A stretch of DNA of 64,000 nt from Myxococcales bacterium (lineage in GTDB: Bacteria; Myxococcota_A; Polyangia; Polyangiales; Polyangiaceae): assembly GCA_013297655.1 (NCBI GenBank), contig JAAFHV010000007.1, positions 1-64,000 on the forward strand. The letters run 5' to 3'. Below, one piece after another: positions 16,939 through 37,073 of this stretch. The position numbers and the translations under genes were made by a program. The notes under the pieces were generated by a model. That model saw nothing but the letters and a program-made list of their open reading frames with translations, was not told the DNA's origin and searched no databases. How positions within the stretch are numbered: position 1 is the stretch's first letter; each line of letters opens with the position of its first letter.

Positions 16939-18165
16939 ATGAATAGGCCCGCTTCCTTGCGCCCTCGTTCGCGTGCACATGGGCGTCTCGCCCGCGCCGT
17001 TTCGCTCACCGTCCTCGTGTCCCTCGCGCCCGTCTTCGTGAACGCTTCTGCGTTCGCGCAGCCCGCGGCGCAAGACGACGCCCTCACCAAGCGAGCACGG
17101 GCGCGCTTCCAAGAAGGCGTCGAGGCGTTCGACAAGGGCCAATGGGAGAACGCGCGTCTCTCGTTTACGGAGGCGTACGCACTCAAGAAGCACCCCGCCG
17201 TGCTCTTGAACCTCGCGCAGAGCTGCCTTCGTGGTGGCCACGCGGGTGAGGCCGCGCGCTACTTCCAGCAGTTCCTCCGTGAAGCCACTACCGCGTCGCC
17301 CGCTCAAAAGGCCGACGCCGAGAAGGGCCTCGCCGACGCACGCACCAAAGGCGGACGGGTCGACGTCTCCGCGCCCGCCGGCACGGAGATCTTGCTCGCC
17401 ACCGCGAACGGCGACGTGAAGATCGGCACGGCGCCGCTCGCCGACGCGGTCGACGTCGACGCGGGCACCAGCACGTTGAAGGGCCGCGCCGCGGACGGCT
17501 CCGTCGAGAGCGCGTCGGTCACCGTCGCGGCCGGTCAGCGCACCACGGCGAAGCTCGGGCCGCAGAGCGCCGCGCCGGTGCCGGTTCCCCCGCCGGTGCC
17601 TCCGACCACCGATCCTGCGAAGACCGATCTCCCGAAGACGGATCCTCCGAAGACCGATCCGACCCTGAATCCACCCCCGCCGGACGCGCCCCCCGGCGAA
17701 GCCAAGCCAGGCCTCTTCTCGCCTCCGAAGACGATGACCCCGGTCTACATCGGCGCCGGCCTCGGCGTTCTCGGACTCGCCGGGACGATCATCTTCGCGG
17801 CCTCGAAGGCTTCGGCGCAGAGCGCCGCGGACGACAACGTCGCCGTGATTCGAGCGGCCGCCGCGAAGCGTGGGTTGTCGTCGCAAGGCATCTGCGGCTC
17901 GTCGCCGCCCGCCGACTTCAGGGACGCGTGCACGAAGCTCAGCGAGAACAACAGCGCCGTCGACACGAACGCGACCCTCGCGAACGTGTCCGTGGTCGTC
18001 ATGGTGGTGGGCTTCGTCGGCGCCGGTGCGTGGTACCTCTTCGCGCCCAAGCGCGACGCCGCGCCCCCCGCCGCGGGCAACATCTTCAAGATCCGAAACG
18101 ACGCGACGCTCGTCCCCATGATCACCACGCAGGGCGGCGGGCTCCTCCTCACGCAGCCGTTCTGA
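16939..18165 (+). CDS. TPR/PEGA-type secreted protein with C-terminal membrane segments
   Basis: A 408-residue envelope protein. A signal peptide ends near residue 40 (NASAFAQ). TPR-like helices cover about 45-125 (ARFQEGVEAFDKGQWENARL). A PEGA-like beta domain covers 135-205 (GRVDVSAPAGTEILLA). A Pro-rich spacer with repeated KTDPPKTDP precedes two hydrophobic segments (about 273-291 and 350-370). This TPR-PEGA-TM layout is common in Polyangia, where function is unknown. It follows the Pro/Ala-rich membrane protein by 18 bp, and ends 54 bp from a convergent lipoprotein gene with no clear terminator between. Confidence 0.8.
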   Translation: MNRPASLRPRSRAHGRLARAVSLTVLVSLAPVFVNASAFAQPAAQDDALTKRARARFQEGVEAFDKGQWENARLSFTEAYALKKHPAVLLNLAQSCLRGGHAGEAARYFQQFLREATTASPAQKADAEKGLADARTKGGRVDVSAPAGTEILLATANGDVKIGTAPLADAVDVDAGTSTLKGRAADGSVESASVTVAAGQRTTAKLGPQSAAPVPVPPPVPPTTDPAKTDLPKTDPPKTDPTLNPPPPDAPPGEAKPGLFSPPKTMTPVYIGAGLGVLGLAGTIIFAASKASAQSAADDNVAVIRAAAAKRGLSSQGICGSSPPADFRDACTKLSENNSAVDTNATLANVSVVVMVVGFVGAGAWYLFAPKRDAAPPAAGNIFKIRNDATLVPMITTQGGGLLLTQPF

Positions 18166-18219
18166 ACGCGCCTCCGTGAGCGCGACCGCCGAGCGGCCGC
18201 CCCTCCGAACCACCCGAAT

Positions 18220-19560
18220 TCATTCAGGGAATCGGAGCACCCGCGGCAGCTCGGGTTTTCGGTCGTCTTCCCCTTCGGGGCGCTCGAGCCACACCGCGGC
18301 GCACGTGGTCGCGTTGCATCCGGCGTCGACGAGACCATCCGCGCGGAGCGGGATCCGCTTGGCCACGGTGCCGCCCGCGGTCGGTCCGATCACCCGGTAC
18401 GCGAGGGCGGCGATAGGGGGCATCGTCTTGTTCGACGCCGGGGCGCGCTCCGTCCATGCGAGGACGCGCTTGTCTTTCGCTTTGCCGAAGAAGAACGTGC
18501 TCGCTTGGTGCCCGCACGCCGCGCGGCCGAGGTTCTCGCGCGTCGCTTTGCCTTCGCCGAGGTCGACGCGGAGCAGGTGCACCGCGGTCGAGAAGCGTGA
18601 CGTGCGTTGGGTCGGCAGCGTCGAGGCGTCCTCGCCCGCTTCGCAGCCGTCGTGGTCCTGCGTCGAAGCGACGTAAACGGTGGAGACGTCCGCGTCGACG
18701 AGCACGAGGTCGTCGTCCTCCTCGAGCTTCCCTACGATCTTCCGCGCGGCCTGCCCAGGCAGCTTCACGGAGAGCGCGCCCTCGTTTCCGATGCGCAAGA
18801 CGGAGGGCCCCTCCGGGCGTAGGAAAAGCGAGTGCTCACGCTCTTCGTCCTCGAAGTCCTTCTCACCGACCAGGATCGCGAGCGGCCCCATCGCGTCCGG
18901 GAGCACGGGGACGACCGAGAGCACGCCCTCCGCGTCGACGGTGACGAGCGCGTGCGACTCGTCGCAAAAGAGACCGAGATCGCCCTCCGCCGACGGCACG
19001 GTGTGCTCGCGGTGACCGGCCCCGAGCTCGGCGTGCACGCGACGATGATCGAGCCAGTACACGCCGTCTTTCGTGGCACAGCTCGTCGCGGTGTAGGTGC
19101 GCGGCTCCTTCGCGGAGAGCTTGGGGTCGAGGCGCACGAGGCTGCGCTTCTGGCCCCCCTCGACCTTGCCGCGGAACGTGACGATCACGTCGTCGCCGAC
19201 AGGATGCACGCCGACCTCGGAGTCGTGTGCCCACTCTGCGTTCTGGAAAATGTCCGCCACCGCTTCGACACGACCCTCTGGCGCGATGCGCGCGACCTTG
19301 ATCATGCGCTCGGGCACCGAGAGGCCGGCGACGATAACGGCGCCACTCGGGAGCAGCGCGGCCCCCATCGGCAGCGAGAGGCGGGGCAGCTCGTACGCGC
19401 GCGCGCCGTCGGGGGAGGCATCGACGACGGGGGTCGTCGTGACGGCGGCCTCTCGCGGCTCCTCCGTCTTTTTGCACGTGCACCCCGCGACGCTCCCGAG
19501 CGCGAGCGCAGAGCACACGATCGCGATCTTGGTGAGCCTCGGAGACACGGCGTAGGTCAC
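18220..19560 (-). CDS. Lipoprotein, probable beta-propeller-like
   Basis: A 446-residue exported protein with lipobox GSVAGC at about residue 27. The body is a string of short beta-strand units ending in Gly/Asp turns (for example GAALLPSGAVIVAGL, GDDVIVTFRGK, SVLRIGNEGALSVKL), as in WD/NHL-type propellers, but no specific family motif is visible. Cysteines are present in pairs late in the chain (DAGCNATTCAAVW). Function unknown. GTG 19560 is used; an internal GTG four codons later is also possible. It follows the FHA sigma-54 activator by 171 bp on the same strand. Confidence 0.8.
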   Translation of the reverse strand: MTYAVSPRLTKIAIVCSALALGSVAGCTCKKTEEPREAAVTTTPVVDASPDGARAYELPRLSLPMGAALLPSGAVIVAGLSVPERMIKVARIAPEGRVEAVADIFQNAEWAHDSEVGVHPVGDDVIVTFRGKVEGGQKRSLVRLDPKLSAKEPRTYTATSCATKDGVYWLDHRRVHAELGAGHREHTVPSAEGDLGLFCDESHALVTVDAEGVLSVVPVLPDAMGPLAILVGEKDFEDEEREHSLFLRPEGPSVLRIGNEGALSVKLPGQAARKIVGKLEEDDDLVLVDADVSTVYVASTQDHDGCEAGEDASTLPTQRTSRFSTAVHLLRVDLGEGKATRENLGRAACGHQASTFFFGKAKDKRVLAWTERAPASNKTMPPIAALAYRVIGPTAGGTVAKRIPLRADGLVDAGCNATTCAAVWLERPEGEDDRKPELPRVLRFPE

Positions 19561-19621
19561 GAACGAGACCCTACCCCGCGCCGACCGATCTTCACAAATA
19601 GGGCGCGCGTTCGAGCCGCCT

Positions 19622-19682
19622 CGCGAACGAGCCCGCGCGCCGCGCTCTCTATCGGTGTCGCCCGCGAACGAGCCCGCGCGCC
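19622..19682. repeat. Direct repeat of 20 bp, 41-bp period
   Basis: CGCGAACGAGCCCGCGCGCC occurs at 19622-19641 and again, identical, at 19663-19682, giving about one and a half copies of a 41-bp unit in the 171-bp spacer between the activator gene and the lipoprotein gene. No terminator or promoter is evident in that spacer. Confidence 0.6.
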
Positions 19683-19731
19683 ACGCCCTCCCGCGTATCG
19701 AAGGGGTGCGAGGCGCCGCGAGCGCGCACCG

Positions 19732-21006
19732 CTACTTGCGTCCGACGATCTTGCGAAACGTCGTGCGCGGAAGGCCTGCCTCGCGCGCAGCCGCGGTGAG
19801 GTTGCCCTTGTTCTTGACGAGGAGGGCGTTCGCGAACGCCGGCGAGACGTCGGGAGCCTCCCCCTGACCCGAGATCCGAATTCCTTGCGCAATGCATGCT
19901 TCTCCGATCACGGTCCCCTCGTTCGCCTCGCTCGCACGCAAGAGCACGTTGCGCAGCTCTCGGACGTTGCCTTCCCATTCGTGAGAGGAGAGTCGCGCCG
20001 CGGCGCCGGGAGAGAGCACCCGCGGGCCGAGCTCGGGCTCGTGCGACCGCAGGATGTGCTGCGCGATGAGGACGATGTCTCCGCGGCGCTTCCGCAGGGG
20101 GGGAATGTCGATCACGAACGCCTCGAGGCGATGGAAGAGATCGCGACGGAAGCGCTGCTCGGCCACGTCCTCCACGAGGGGCTTGTGGGTCGCCGCGACC
20201 ACCCGCACGTCGGCGCGTTCGCCGCTCCCGCTCGAACCGACACGCTTGATCGCGTAGCCGTCGAGGGCGCGCAGGAGCTTTGGTTGCGCGTCGAGGGGGA
20301 GCTCGCCGATCTCGTCGAGGAAGAGGGTGCCCTTCTCGGCGTCGGCGAACGCTCCCGAGCGACGTGCGACCGCGCCGGTGAAGGAGCCTCGCTCGTGGCC
20401 GAAGAGCTCACTTTCGACCAAGTCGCGCGGCAAGCACGCGACGTTGAGCACCACGAATGGCCCGGTCTGGCGGCGTCCCTCGTCGTGGAGGGCCTGCGCG
20501 ACGAGCTCCTTGCCGGTCCCCGTCTCCCCCATGATGAGCACCGGTGAGCTGAGGCTCGCGAGCTTGCGAACGCGCGCGGCGAGGCGTCGCATGACGAGCG
20601 AGGTGCCCACGAGCGACGGGAGCGGATCTCCCGGCGGCGCGCCACGAATCTCCTCGTACGCGTGCACCACGATCCGCGTCTCGCCGAGCGTGATGGTCGA
20701 GCCCACTCCCGCCCACGCCTCTTGCACCCTCGCGGCGCCGACGAACGTCCCGTTACGCGATCCGAGATCGCGAATGCGGAGGCGATCGCCGGTTACGAGG
20801 AGCTCGCAATGCATCCCGCTGACCGCAGGATCGACGACCCGTACGTCGGCTTTGCGCGAGCTCCCGAACGTCTTCGGCAGCTCGCTCATCGCGAGGAGCC
20901 GCGTGTCCTCGGTGTCGAACACTTCGATCGAGAAGGTCCGCGTTCCGGGGAGCTTGGGGATCTCGATCGTCGAGTCGGTGTCGCTCTCTTCGTTGTGTCT
21001 GTCCAT
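19732..21006 (-). CDS. Sigma-54-dependent transcriptional activator with N-terminal FHA domain
   Basis: A 424-residue enhancer-binding protein. An FHA domain (about 25-110, with TFGSSRKADVRVVD and the phosphothreonine-site SRNGTFVGAARV) replaces the usual receiver domain. The AAA+ domain has Walker A GETGTGKE, loop-1 motif GSFTGA (normally GAFTGA) and Walker B TLFLDEIGELPL. A short helix-turn-helix ends the chain (NLTAAAREAGLPRTTFRKI). FHA domains bind phosphothreonine, so control by a Ser/Thr kinase is likely, as known for FHA activators of myxobacteria. ATG 21006 has an ideal AGGAGG eight bases before it. It is the next gene after gltI, 313 bp further on the same strand behind a terminator. 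I found no clear -24/-12 promoter to name as a target. Confidence 0.95.
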   Translation of the reverse strand: MDRHNEESDTDSTIEIPKLPGTRTFSIEVFDTEDTRLLAMSELPKTFGSSRKADVRVVDPAVSGMHCELLVTGDRLRIRDLGSRNGTFVGAARVQEAWAGVGSTITLGETRIVVHAYEEIRGAPPGDPLPSLVGTSLVMRRLAARVRKLASLSSPVLIMGETGTGKELVAQALHDEGRRQTGPFVVLNVACLPRDLVESELFGHERGSFTGAVARRSGAFADAEKGTLFLDEIGELPLDAQPKLLRALDGYAIKRVGSSGSGERADVRVVAATHKPLVEDVAEQRFRRDLFHRLEAFVIDIPPLRKRRGDIVLIAQHILRSHEPELGPRVLSPGAAARLSSHEWEGNVRELRNVLLRASEANEGTVIGEACIAQGIRISGQGEAPDVSPAFANALLVKNKGNLTAAAREAGLPRTTFRKIVGRK

Positions 21007-21319
21007 CGTCACACCCTCCTGGACGCTCGAGAAAGGAGAGCGTCGGCGGGTGTCTTTCGGCGGACGGCGCGAGGTCGTTGCGATGAAAAGCGCCGTCCGC
21101 GACGATTGTTAACACATTGATATTACGAACTTTTTCGGCGATAGGGATGAACATTTTCCGTCCCACGACGCCGGTGTTCAGCGCTCGGCGCGCCTCTTTC
21201 ACTAGACACCCGGCAAGTAGCTTCGGTCATGCGACGCCACGAAAAAACGCGCGCCGTGTGGAGACACGGACGCGCGTTCTTTCTCGCCGCGAGGCTCGCA
21301 CCTCAGGAGGCTCGAACCG
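21007..21319. other. Spacer between gltI and the FHA activator gene
   Basis: About 313 bp without a supported gene. It holds the gltI terminator (21242-21278), an AT-rich patch at 21105-21140 that includes the palindrome TGTTAACA and is the likely upstream control region of the activator, and the AGGAGG ribosome site of that gene. I could not identify -35/-10 or -24/-12 elements with confidence. Confidence 0.6.
21242..21278 (-). terminator. Intrinsic terminator of gltI
   Basis: On the minus strand a long stem (ACACGG-A-CGCGCGTT against AACGCGCG-CCGTGT, one bulge) is followed directly by a run of six T. It lies about 40 bp after the gltI stop. Confidence 0.85.
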
Positions 21320-32854
<11,535 letters not shown>

Positions 32855-33270
32855 TGACTCCCTCGGTCACACGAAACCGGGCGAGCACACATGTGCCGCC
32901 AGCGCCCGCGGTAGGTTGGAGTGCCCGCGCTGCACACTCCCGCCGATGCCACTGGGCAAGTGAAAATCCGCCCTCACGCTACCAGAGGCAGAACGCGATA
33001 GGTGTGGCCTTCCTCGCGTCGCGAATCGATTTTTTGAAGATCGGCTCGACGACCTCGCGGAGCGGGCGCACCCCTCCTTACACACGGTATTGTGGGGTTT
33101 CCGCACGGATCGCGCGGAGACGCCACCAACCGGTCACTCGCGTGTCCATGCGGGTGCGACGAAATGGCCGGGCCGTGTGGGGCAGCCATGTCGTCGCGAC
33201 GAGAGCGAACAAAACGAAGAGGCCTCGATCCACGTGGGACCGAGGCCTTCTCGACGAGGTCGCGCGAGGG
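32855..33270. other. gltI upstream region
   Basis: About 416 bp between gltI and the TPR lipoprotein gene, both on the minus strand. It holds the terminator of the lipoprotein gene (33208-33250) and the ribosome site of gltI (GAGGGAG, about four bases before ATG). I see no convincing -35/-10 pair and no supported small gene. The gltI promoter is expected here. Confidence 0.6.
33208..33250 (-). terminator. Intrinsic terminator of the TPR lipoprotein gene
   Basis: On the minus strand, AGGCCT-containing arms (33237-33248 against 33220-33231, 11 of 12 pairs) form a stem that is followed by CGTTTTGTT. It lies about 20 bp past the stop of the TPR lipoprotein gene and separates it from gltI. Confidence 0.8.
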
Positions 33271-34194
33271 CTACTGGAGCTGGCCGCCGAGCCTCGTCGC
33301 GAACTGTTGGCTCTGCGAGCATTGGTCTGCGTAGCGCGCGGCGGCGGCGCCCTTGCACACGATCTTGTTGAACGACTGGAGCTGCTGAATCGCCTCGCTC
33401 TTGCGCGGCGGGTTCGCGTTCGCGTACGCCGCACCGAGGTTGAAGAACGCGATCTGCTCGCCGGCCTGGTTGCACATGCCGCACGCCTTTTTCGCAGCTT
33501 CGTACTCGGTGATCGCGCCGGCTCCGTCGCCCTTGATCTCCTTGATTTGGCCCGCGAGGCTGTGGAGACCGAAGAGGAACTTATCGCCCTCTTTCCCGAA
33601 CGAGAGGCCGTCCTTCACCACCTGCTCGGCCTGGTCCATGTAACCGAGGCGAATGTACAGGTCGGCGAGCGGCACGTAGAACGAAAGCTCGTCAGGCTTC
33701 GTCTCGATCGCCTTCGTGTACGAGCGGAGCGCGCCCTGCTCGTCGTCGAGGTGAAGCAAGACTTCGCCGAGCTCGAAGTGAGCGTCGGCGAGGTTCGGAT
33801 CTTTCGCGATGGCCTGCTCGAGCGGCTCCTTCGCTTCGGCCCAGCTCGTGGGGCCCTTCACCGCCATACGCGCGTTCGCGAGGCCGTTCTGGAAGTAGTA
33901 GTTCGCGAACGTGGGCGCGACCGCTTGCGCCTTTTTGCAGGTCGTCGCGACCTTCGTCCACTCTTCCTTCTTGCTGTACGCGAGGGCGAGCTTCCAGAGG
34001 ATGCGGTGGTTCGTCGGATCGAGGTTCGTGGCTTGCTCGTATTTCGAGATCGCCTCGTCGATGTTGACGGTCTTCGACTTGTCGCCCTCGATAGCGAGGT
34101 TCACGGCCTCGATGTTGTTGCGGCTGCAGCCGACAGCGCCGAGGACGGTCGCCGCAGACAAGGAGAGCACGAGCGCCTTCGCGAGCATCTTCAT
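33271..34194 (-). CDS. TPR lipoprotein inside the gliding cluster
   Basis: A 307-residue lipoprotein with signal MKMLAKALVLSLSAATVLGA and lipobox GAVGC. The mature part is built of TPRs (for example IDEAISKYEQATNLDPTNHRI, ADAHFELGEVLLHLDDEQGA and ADLYIRLGYMDQAEQVV), so it is probably a periplasmic or outer-membrane-anchored scaffold. It lies between gltG and gltI, where M. xanthus carries gltA/B/H-type genes. It is smaller than GltE and not clearly orthologous to any named Glt protein. Terminators on both sides indicate a separate transcript. ATG 34194 was chosen because it begins the signal peptide; there is little ribosome-site evidence. Confidence 0.88.
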   Translation of the reverse strand: MKMLAKALVLSLSAATVLGAVGCSRNNIEAVNLAIEGDKSKTVNIDEAISKYEQATNLDPTNHRILWKLALAYSKKEEWTKVATTCKKAQAVAPTFANYYFQNGLANARMAVKGPTSWAEAKEPLEQAIAKDPNLADAHFELGEVLLHLDDEQGALRSYTKAIETKPDELSFYVPLADLYIRLGYMDQAEQVVKDGLSFGKEGDKFLFGLHSLAGQIKEIKGDGAGAITEYEAAKKACGMCNQAGEQIAFFNLGAAYANANPPRKSEAIQQLQSFNKIVCKGAAAARYADQCSQSQQFATRLGGQLQ

Positions 34195-34366
34195 GGGCGC
34201 GGGAGCATAGGGCAGAACCCCTCGCCTCCTCAATCAAAACCTGGGCATGCGCCGATGCGACCGGAGAGGAGACGCACCGCCGCGAGAGAACCCGTGCTTC
34301 AGAGCTCCGGGCAGACGCCCTCGTCGGAAAATTGAGCATATATCGAACGACGACGCCCGCGCGCGG

Positions 34367-34396
34367 ACGAGCACGAGCACGAGCACGTGCACGAGC
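34367..34396. repeat. Hexamer tandem repeat ACGAGC
   Basis: Five consecutive six-base units (ACGAGC, ACGAGC, ACGAGC, ACGTGC, ACGAGC) about 170 bp upstream of the TPR lipoprotein start. Non-coding, period six; such short repeats can vary in number. Confidence 0.7.
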
Positions 34397-34585
34397 GTCT
34401 CAGATGCACCCTGCCCGCGATCGTAGCGGCCACGCGAGACCTTCGAGCCGAGGAGGCGCTTCCGCTTCACGCCGGATGGGCCGGTCCACCCACACGATGA
34501 AACGAAGCTGCGCAGGTGGCGCTGGCTCACGCGCGTTCGCGTCGCTCGTGCGAGAGCGCGCGTCGACGATCCCAACGCCTAAACA

Positions 34586-34719
34586 TGCATCATACACATA
34601 GAAAAACATCGGCCCCCCGCGACGCGTCCGCGTCACCAGAGGCACCAGACATCGACCGAGCTTCGCGCGGGCCGTCGCGAACCATGCATTATACACTCAC
34701 AGCACGAGTGCATTATACA
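34586..34719. repeat. Cluster of three TGYA-N3-TRCA dyads
   Basis: TGCATCATACA at 34586-34596 and two identical TGCATTATACA copies at 34685-34695 and 34709-34719 share an 11-bp imperfect dyad (TGCA-N3-TACA). The last two start 24 bp apart, in direct orientation. They lie 390-530 bp upstream of the TPR lipoprotein start and 120-255 bp past the gltG terminator. Confidence 0.55.
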
Positions 34720-34839
34720 AATACATCTCGAATGCATTCGAACGGTCCGTCGTAGCCGGCGCACCTCGATCGATGCGCGCAACCGACCGATGCGCGCGAC
34801 CGACCGAGTTCGCCAACGTCGCCCTCTCACGCGAGCCAC

Positions 34840-34880
34840 AAAAACACGAAACGCCCGGGGCTCGTGGCCGCGGGCGCTTC
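34840..34880 (-). terminator. Intrinsic terminator of gltG
   Basis: On the minus strand the stem CGCCCGCGG...CCCCGGGCG (one mismatch) is followed by TTTCGTGTTTTTG. It begins about 25 bp after the gltG stop. Confidence 0.8.
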
Positions 34881-34904
34881 GCTCGATTCAGCAGGCCTCG
34901 ACGA

Positions 34905-36977
34905 TCAGTCGCCGGGGCTGAAGGTGATCGGGTAGACGACGGTGACGATGCCGCCTTCGGGCTGCGGGAACGAGAGGTTACCGAAGCCGCGGACGACGCA
35001 AGACACGACGCCCTTGTCCGGGATGTCCGAGCCGCCGTCTTGTGCGGTGGAGACCGAGCCGGAGCGGTCGATGACGAACTTCACCGCGACGCGACCGGAG
35101 AGGGTCGGGTTGGTGCGGAGGCCGTTCTCGTAGCAGAGACGGAAACGACCGAAGTTCTGACGAACGATGCGCTGGATGACCTCGGGCGGGAGGCGCCCGT
35201 TGACCGTGGTCGCGCCCTGACGAAGCTGCGGCGACTTGGTCGCGTGGGCTCCACCGAGCTTGCCGTGGCCGTTGCCGAACCCGTTGCCGTTGCCGGTGCC
35301 TGCACCGTGACCGATGGTGCCGATGTTGCCGAGGCCGATGCCCTCGCCGCGACCGCCGCCACCTTCGCCGACGCCGGAGAGGCCGAGGCCGCCAGCGCCG
35401 AACGAGTCACCGATGCTGTCGCCCCACATGTTGCCGCGGGCGCTCATGGGGTCGTTGCCGCTCGACTCTTCACGACCCCACGGGGCGGTGGGAGCGTTCG
35501 GATCGCCGCCGGCGCCGACGTTGAGGAGACCGATCATGCCGAACTCGGCGGCCTCTTTGAGAGCGGCCTGGCGAGCGATATGCGGGTCGGCGTTGTCTGC
35601 GGGGCCCTGCACGCCGAACTTGTGTCCGGTTTCTTTCGTGTTGGGGTTACCCATCGAGCCTTCTTCGCCCTTGGCGCGGGTACCGGTGCCGCCCTCTTTG
35701 TTGTCGGCGGTGTTCTCGGCGACCTGCTCGGTGGGCTTCTCTTCCTGCTCGCGCTCCGCGGCCGCGTTGAGCATCTTCTGCATGAGCAGAATCTGGTCGC
35801 GGTCGATCGCTTCGCTGTCGTCGAGGTTCATCTTCGGCATGAAGAACGCGAGCGACGCGACGATGCCGATGTGAAGGAGCGACGAGAGACCGACGAAGAG
35901 GAACGCCGCCGGATCCGCGCCGGCGAGAACGCCGACCGGGGGCTTCTTGCCTGCGTTGACCGAGCTCACCTGGAAGACGAGTCCGCCTTCGAGCTCCATG
36001 CGCGCCTTCGCGTTGGCGGGGAGGTCGAACTCGTGCGCGCCGGACAGCTCGCTCGACGGCCGCGCACGGCCGCTGGAGATGAGCTCTTGGAAGGTGGTCT
36101 TTCCCTGGCCCGCGATCTCGACGGCGCCAGTGGCGCGCGGGAAGATGACGAGGGAGGCGCTGCCGCCGCGTGCCACGACGACCGGGGCGCGCGTGGTTCC
36201 GAGCGCTTCACTCGGGACGAAGTAGTCGCACGCGACCTGCGTCTCTTCACCGACGAAGAACGAGCGCGGAGGCGAGAGGTGGGAGACGTGGAGCACGTTC
36301 GTGTCCCACATGACCATGACCTCGAGCGCGGCGAGGTGCGCGACCTCGACCTCGTCGGGGTTCACGTCGGGGCCGCTCTTCACGAGCTTGTAGGTCGTCG
36401 GCGCGTTCGGATCGAGCACCGCCGCGCCGCCACCGATTTGGTCCGTCGCGGAAGCGACGAAGGGGTTCGCTGCGGCCGACGAGGCAGCGGCGAACGGGTT
36501 CACCGGGGCGGGCACCGCGAACGGATTCGCTGCCGGAGCGGGCACCGCGAACGGGTTGGCCGCCGCGACCGGGACCGCGATCTCGGCCGCCGTCGGCGCG
36601 GTCGATGCGGGAGGAGGAGGAGCCGAGACAGGGGCAGCAGCAGCGGCCACCGCTGCCGTCGCGGGCTCTGCGCTCTCGAGGACGATGGTGGTCGACCCGA
36701 TTTGGATCTGATCACCGGGGCGAACCTTGCACTTGTTCACCCGCGAGCCGTTCACCATCGTCCCCGGCTCGTTGCCGAGATCGATGAGGGTGATGTCGCC
36801 TTCCGAAGCGACCTCGATCACCGCGTGCATACGCGAAGCCAGCTCGTCATCGACACGGAGATGGCTCCGCGGATCCTTGCCGACCTTCACGATGTCTTGA
36901 GCGATCGTATCGCGCCGGAGGAGCTGATCTCCCTGGTAGAGCGCGAACGTGAGCGCGACCTTGCCCTTGCCTTCCAT
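34905..36977 (-). CDS. gltG: GltG-like protein: FHA, transmembrane, TonB/AgmX-type C-terminal domain
   Basis: A 690-residue inner-membrane protein matching M. xanthus GltG in layout. Residues 20-100 are a cytoplasmic FHA domain (IVKVGKDPRSHLRVDD and LGNEPGTMVNGSRV). Residues 105-190 are a Pro/Ala linker with four NPFA/NPFV units. A globular segment (about 205-335) follows. One membrane helix is at about 359-380 (LFVGLSSLLHIGIVASLAFF). A periplasmic Gly-rich spacer then leads to a C-terminal TonB/AgmX-PglI-type domain with RQNFGRFRLCYENGLR and VAVKFVIDRSGSV. GltG links the inner-membrane motor with periplasmic Glt proteins in the known model. ATG 36977 begins the FHA domain and has AAGG seven bases ahead. 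It lies 96 bp after gltF. Confidence 0.88.
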   Translation of the reverse strand: MEGKGKVALTFALYQGDQLLRRDTIAQDIVKVGKDPRSHLRVDDELASRMHAVIEVASEGDITLIDLGNEPGTMVNGSRVNKCKVRPGDQIQIGSTTIVLESAEPATAAVAAAAAPVSAPPPPASTAPTAAEIAVPVAAANPFAVPAPAANPFAVPAPVNPFAAASSAAANPFVASATDQIGGGAAVLDPNAPTTYKLVKSGPDVNPDEVEVAHLAALEVMVMWDTNVLHVSHLSPPRSFFVGEETQVACDYFVPSEALGTTRAPVVVARGGSASLVIFPRATGAVEIAGQGKTTFQELISSGRARPSSELSGAHEFDLPANAKARMELEGGLVFQVSSVNAGKKPPVGVLAGADPAAFLFVGLSSLLHIGIVASLAFFMPKMNLDDSEAIDRDQILLMQKMLNAAAEREQEEKPTEQVAENTADNKEGGTGTRAKGEEGSMGNPNTKETGHKFGVQGPADNADPHIARQAALKEAAEFGMIGLLNVGAGGDPNAPTAPWGREESSGNDPMSARGNMWGDSIGDSFGAGGLGLSGVGEGGGGRGEGIGLGNIGTIGHGAGTGNGNGFGNGHGKLGGAHATKSPQLRQGATTVNGRLPPEVIQRIVRQNFGRFRLCYENGLRTNPTLSGRVAVKFVIDRSGSVSTAQDGGSDIPDKGVVSCVVRGFGNLSFPQPEGGIVTVVYPITFSPGD

Positions 36978-37073
36978 CTCGGACCTTCTGCCGTCTTTTC
37001 GACGGCCACTGCGACTCGGTCGCAGCTTCAAACCCTCGACGAGCGAGGGAAAACGTCTATGGCGATTTGCCCG

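Larger units (their letters stand above)
34195..34904. other. Long repeat-rich spacer between gltG and the TPR lipoprotein
   Basis: About 710 bp without a supported gene. It holds the gltG terminator (34840-34880), three TGYA-N3-TRCA dyads (34586-34596, 34685-34695, 34709-34719), an AT-rich stretch near 34580-34740 and a hexamer repeat (34367-34396). The upstream control region of the TPR lipoprotein gene should be here, but no clear promoter hexamers are visible. Open frames in this stretch have no signal of real coding. Confidence 0.6.

Noticed and set aside
34234-34839. Several open frames of 68-113 codons in the gltG/TPR-lipoprotein spacer
   Set aside because: They overlap each other on both strands, contain the repeats and dyads, and show no signal peptide, domain or ribosome site.
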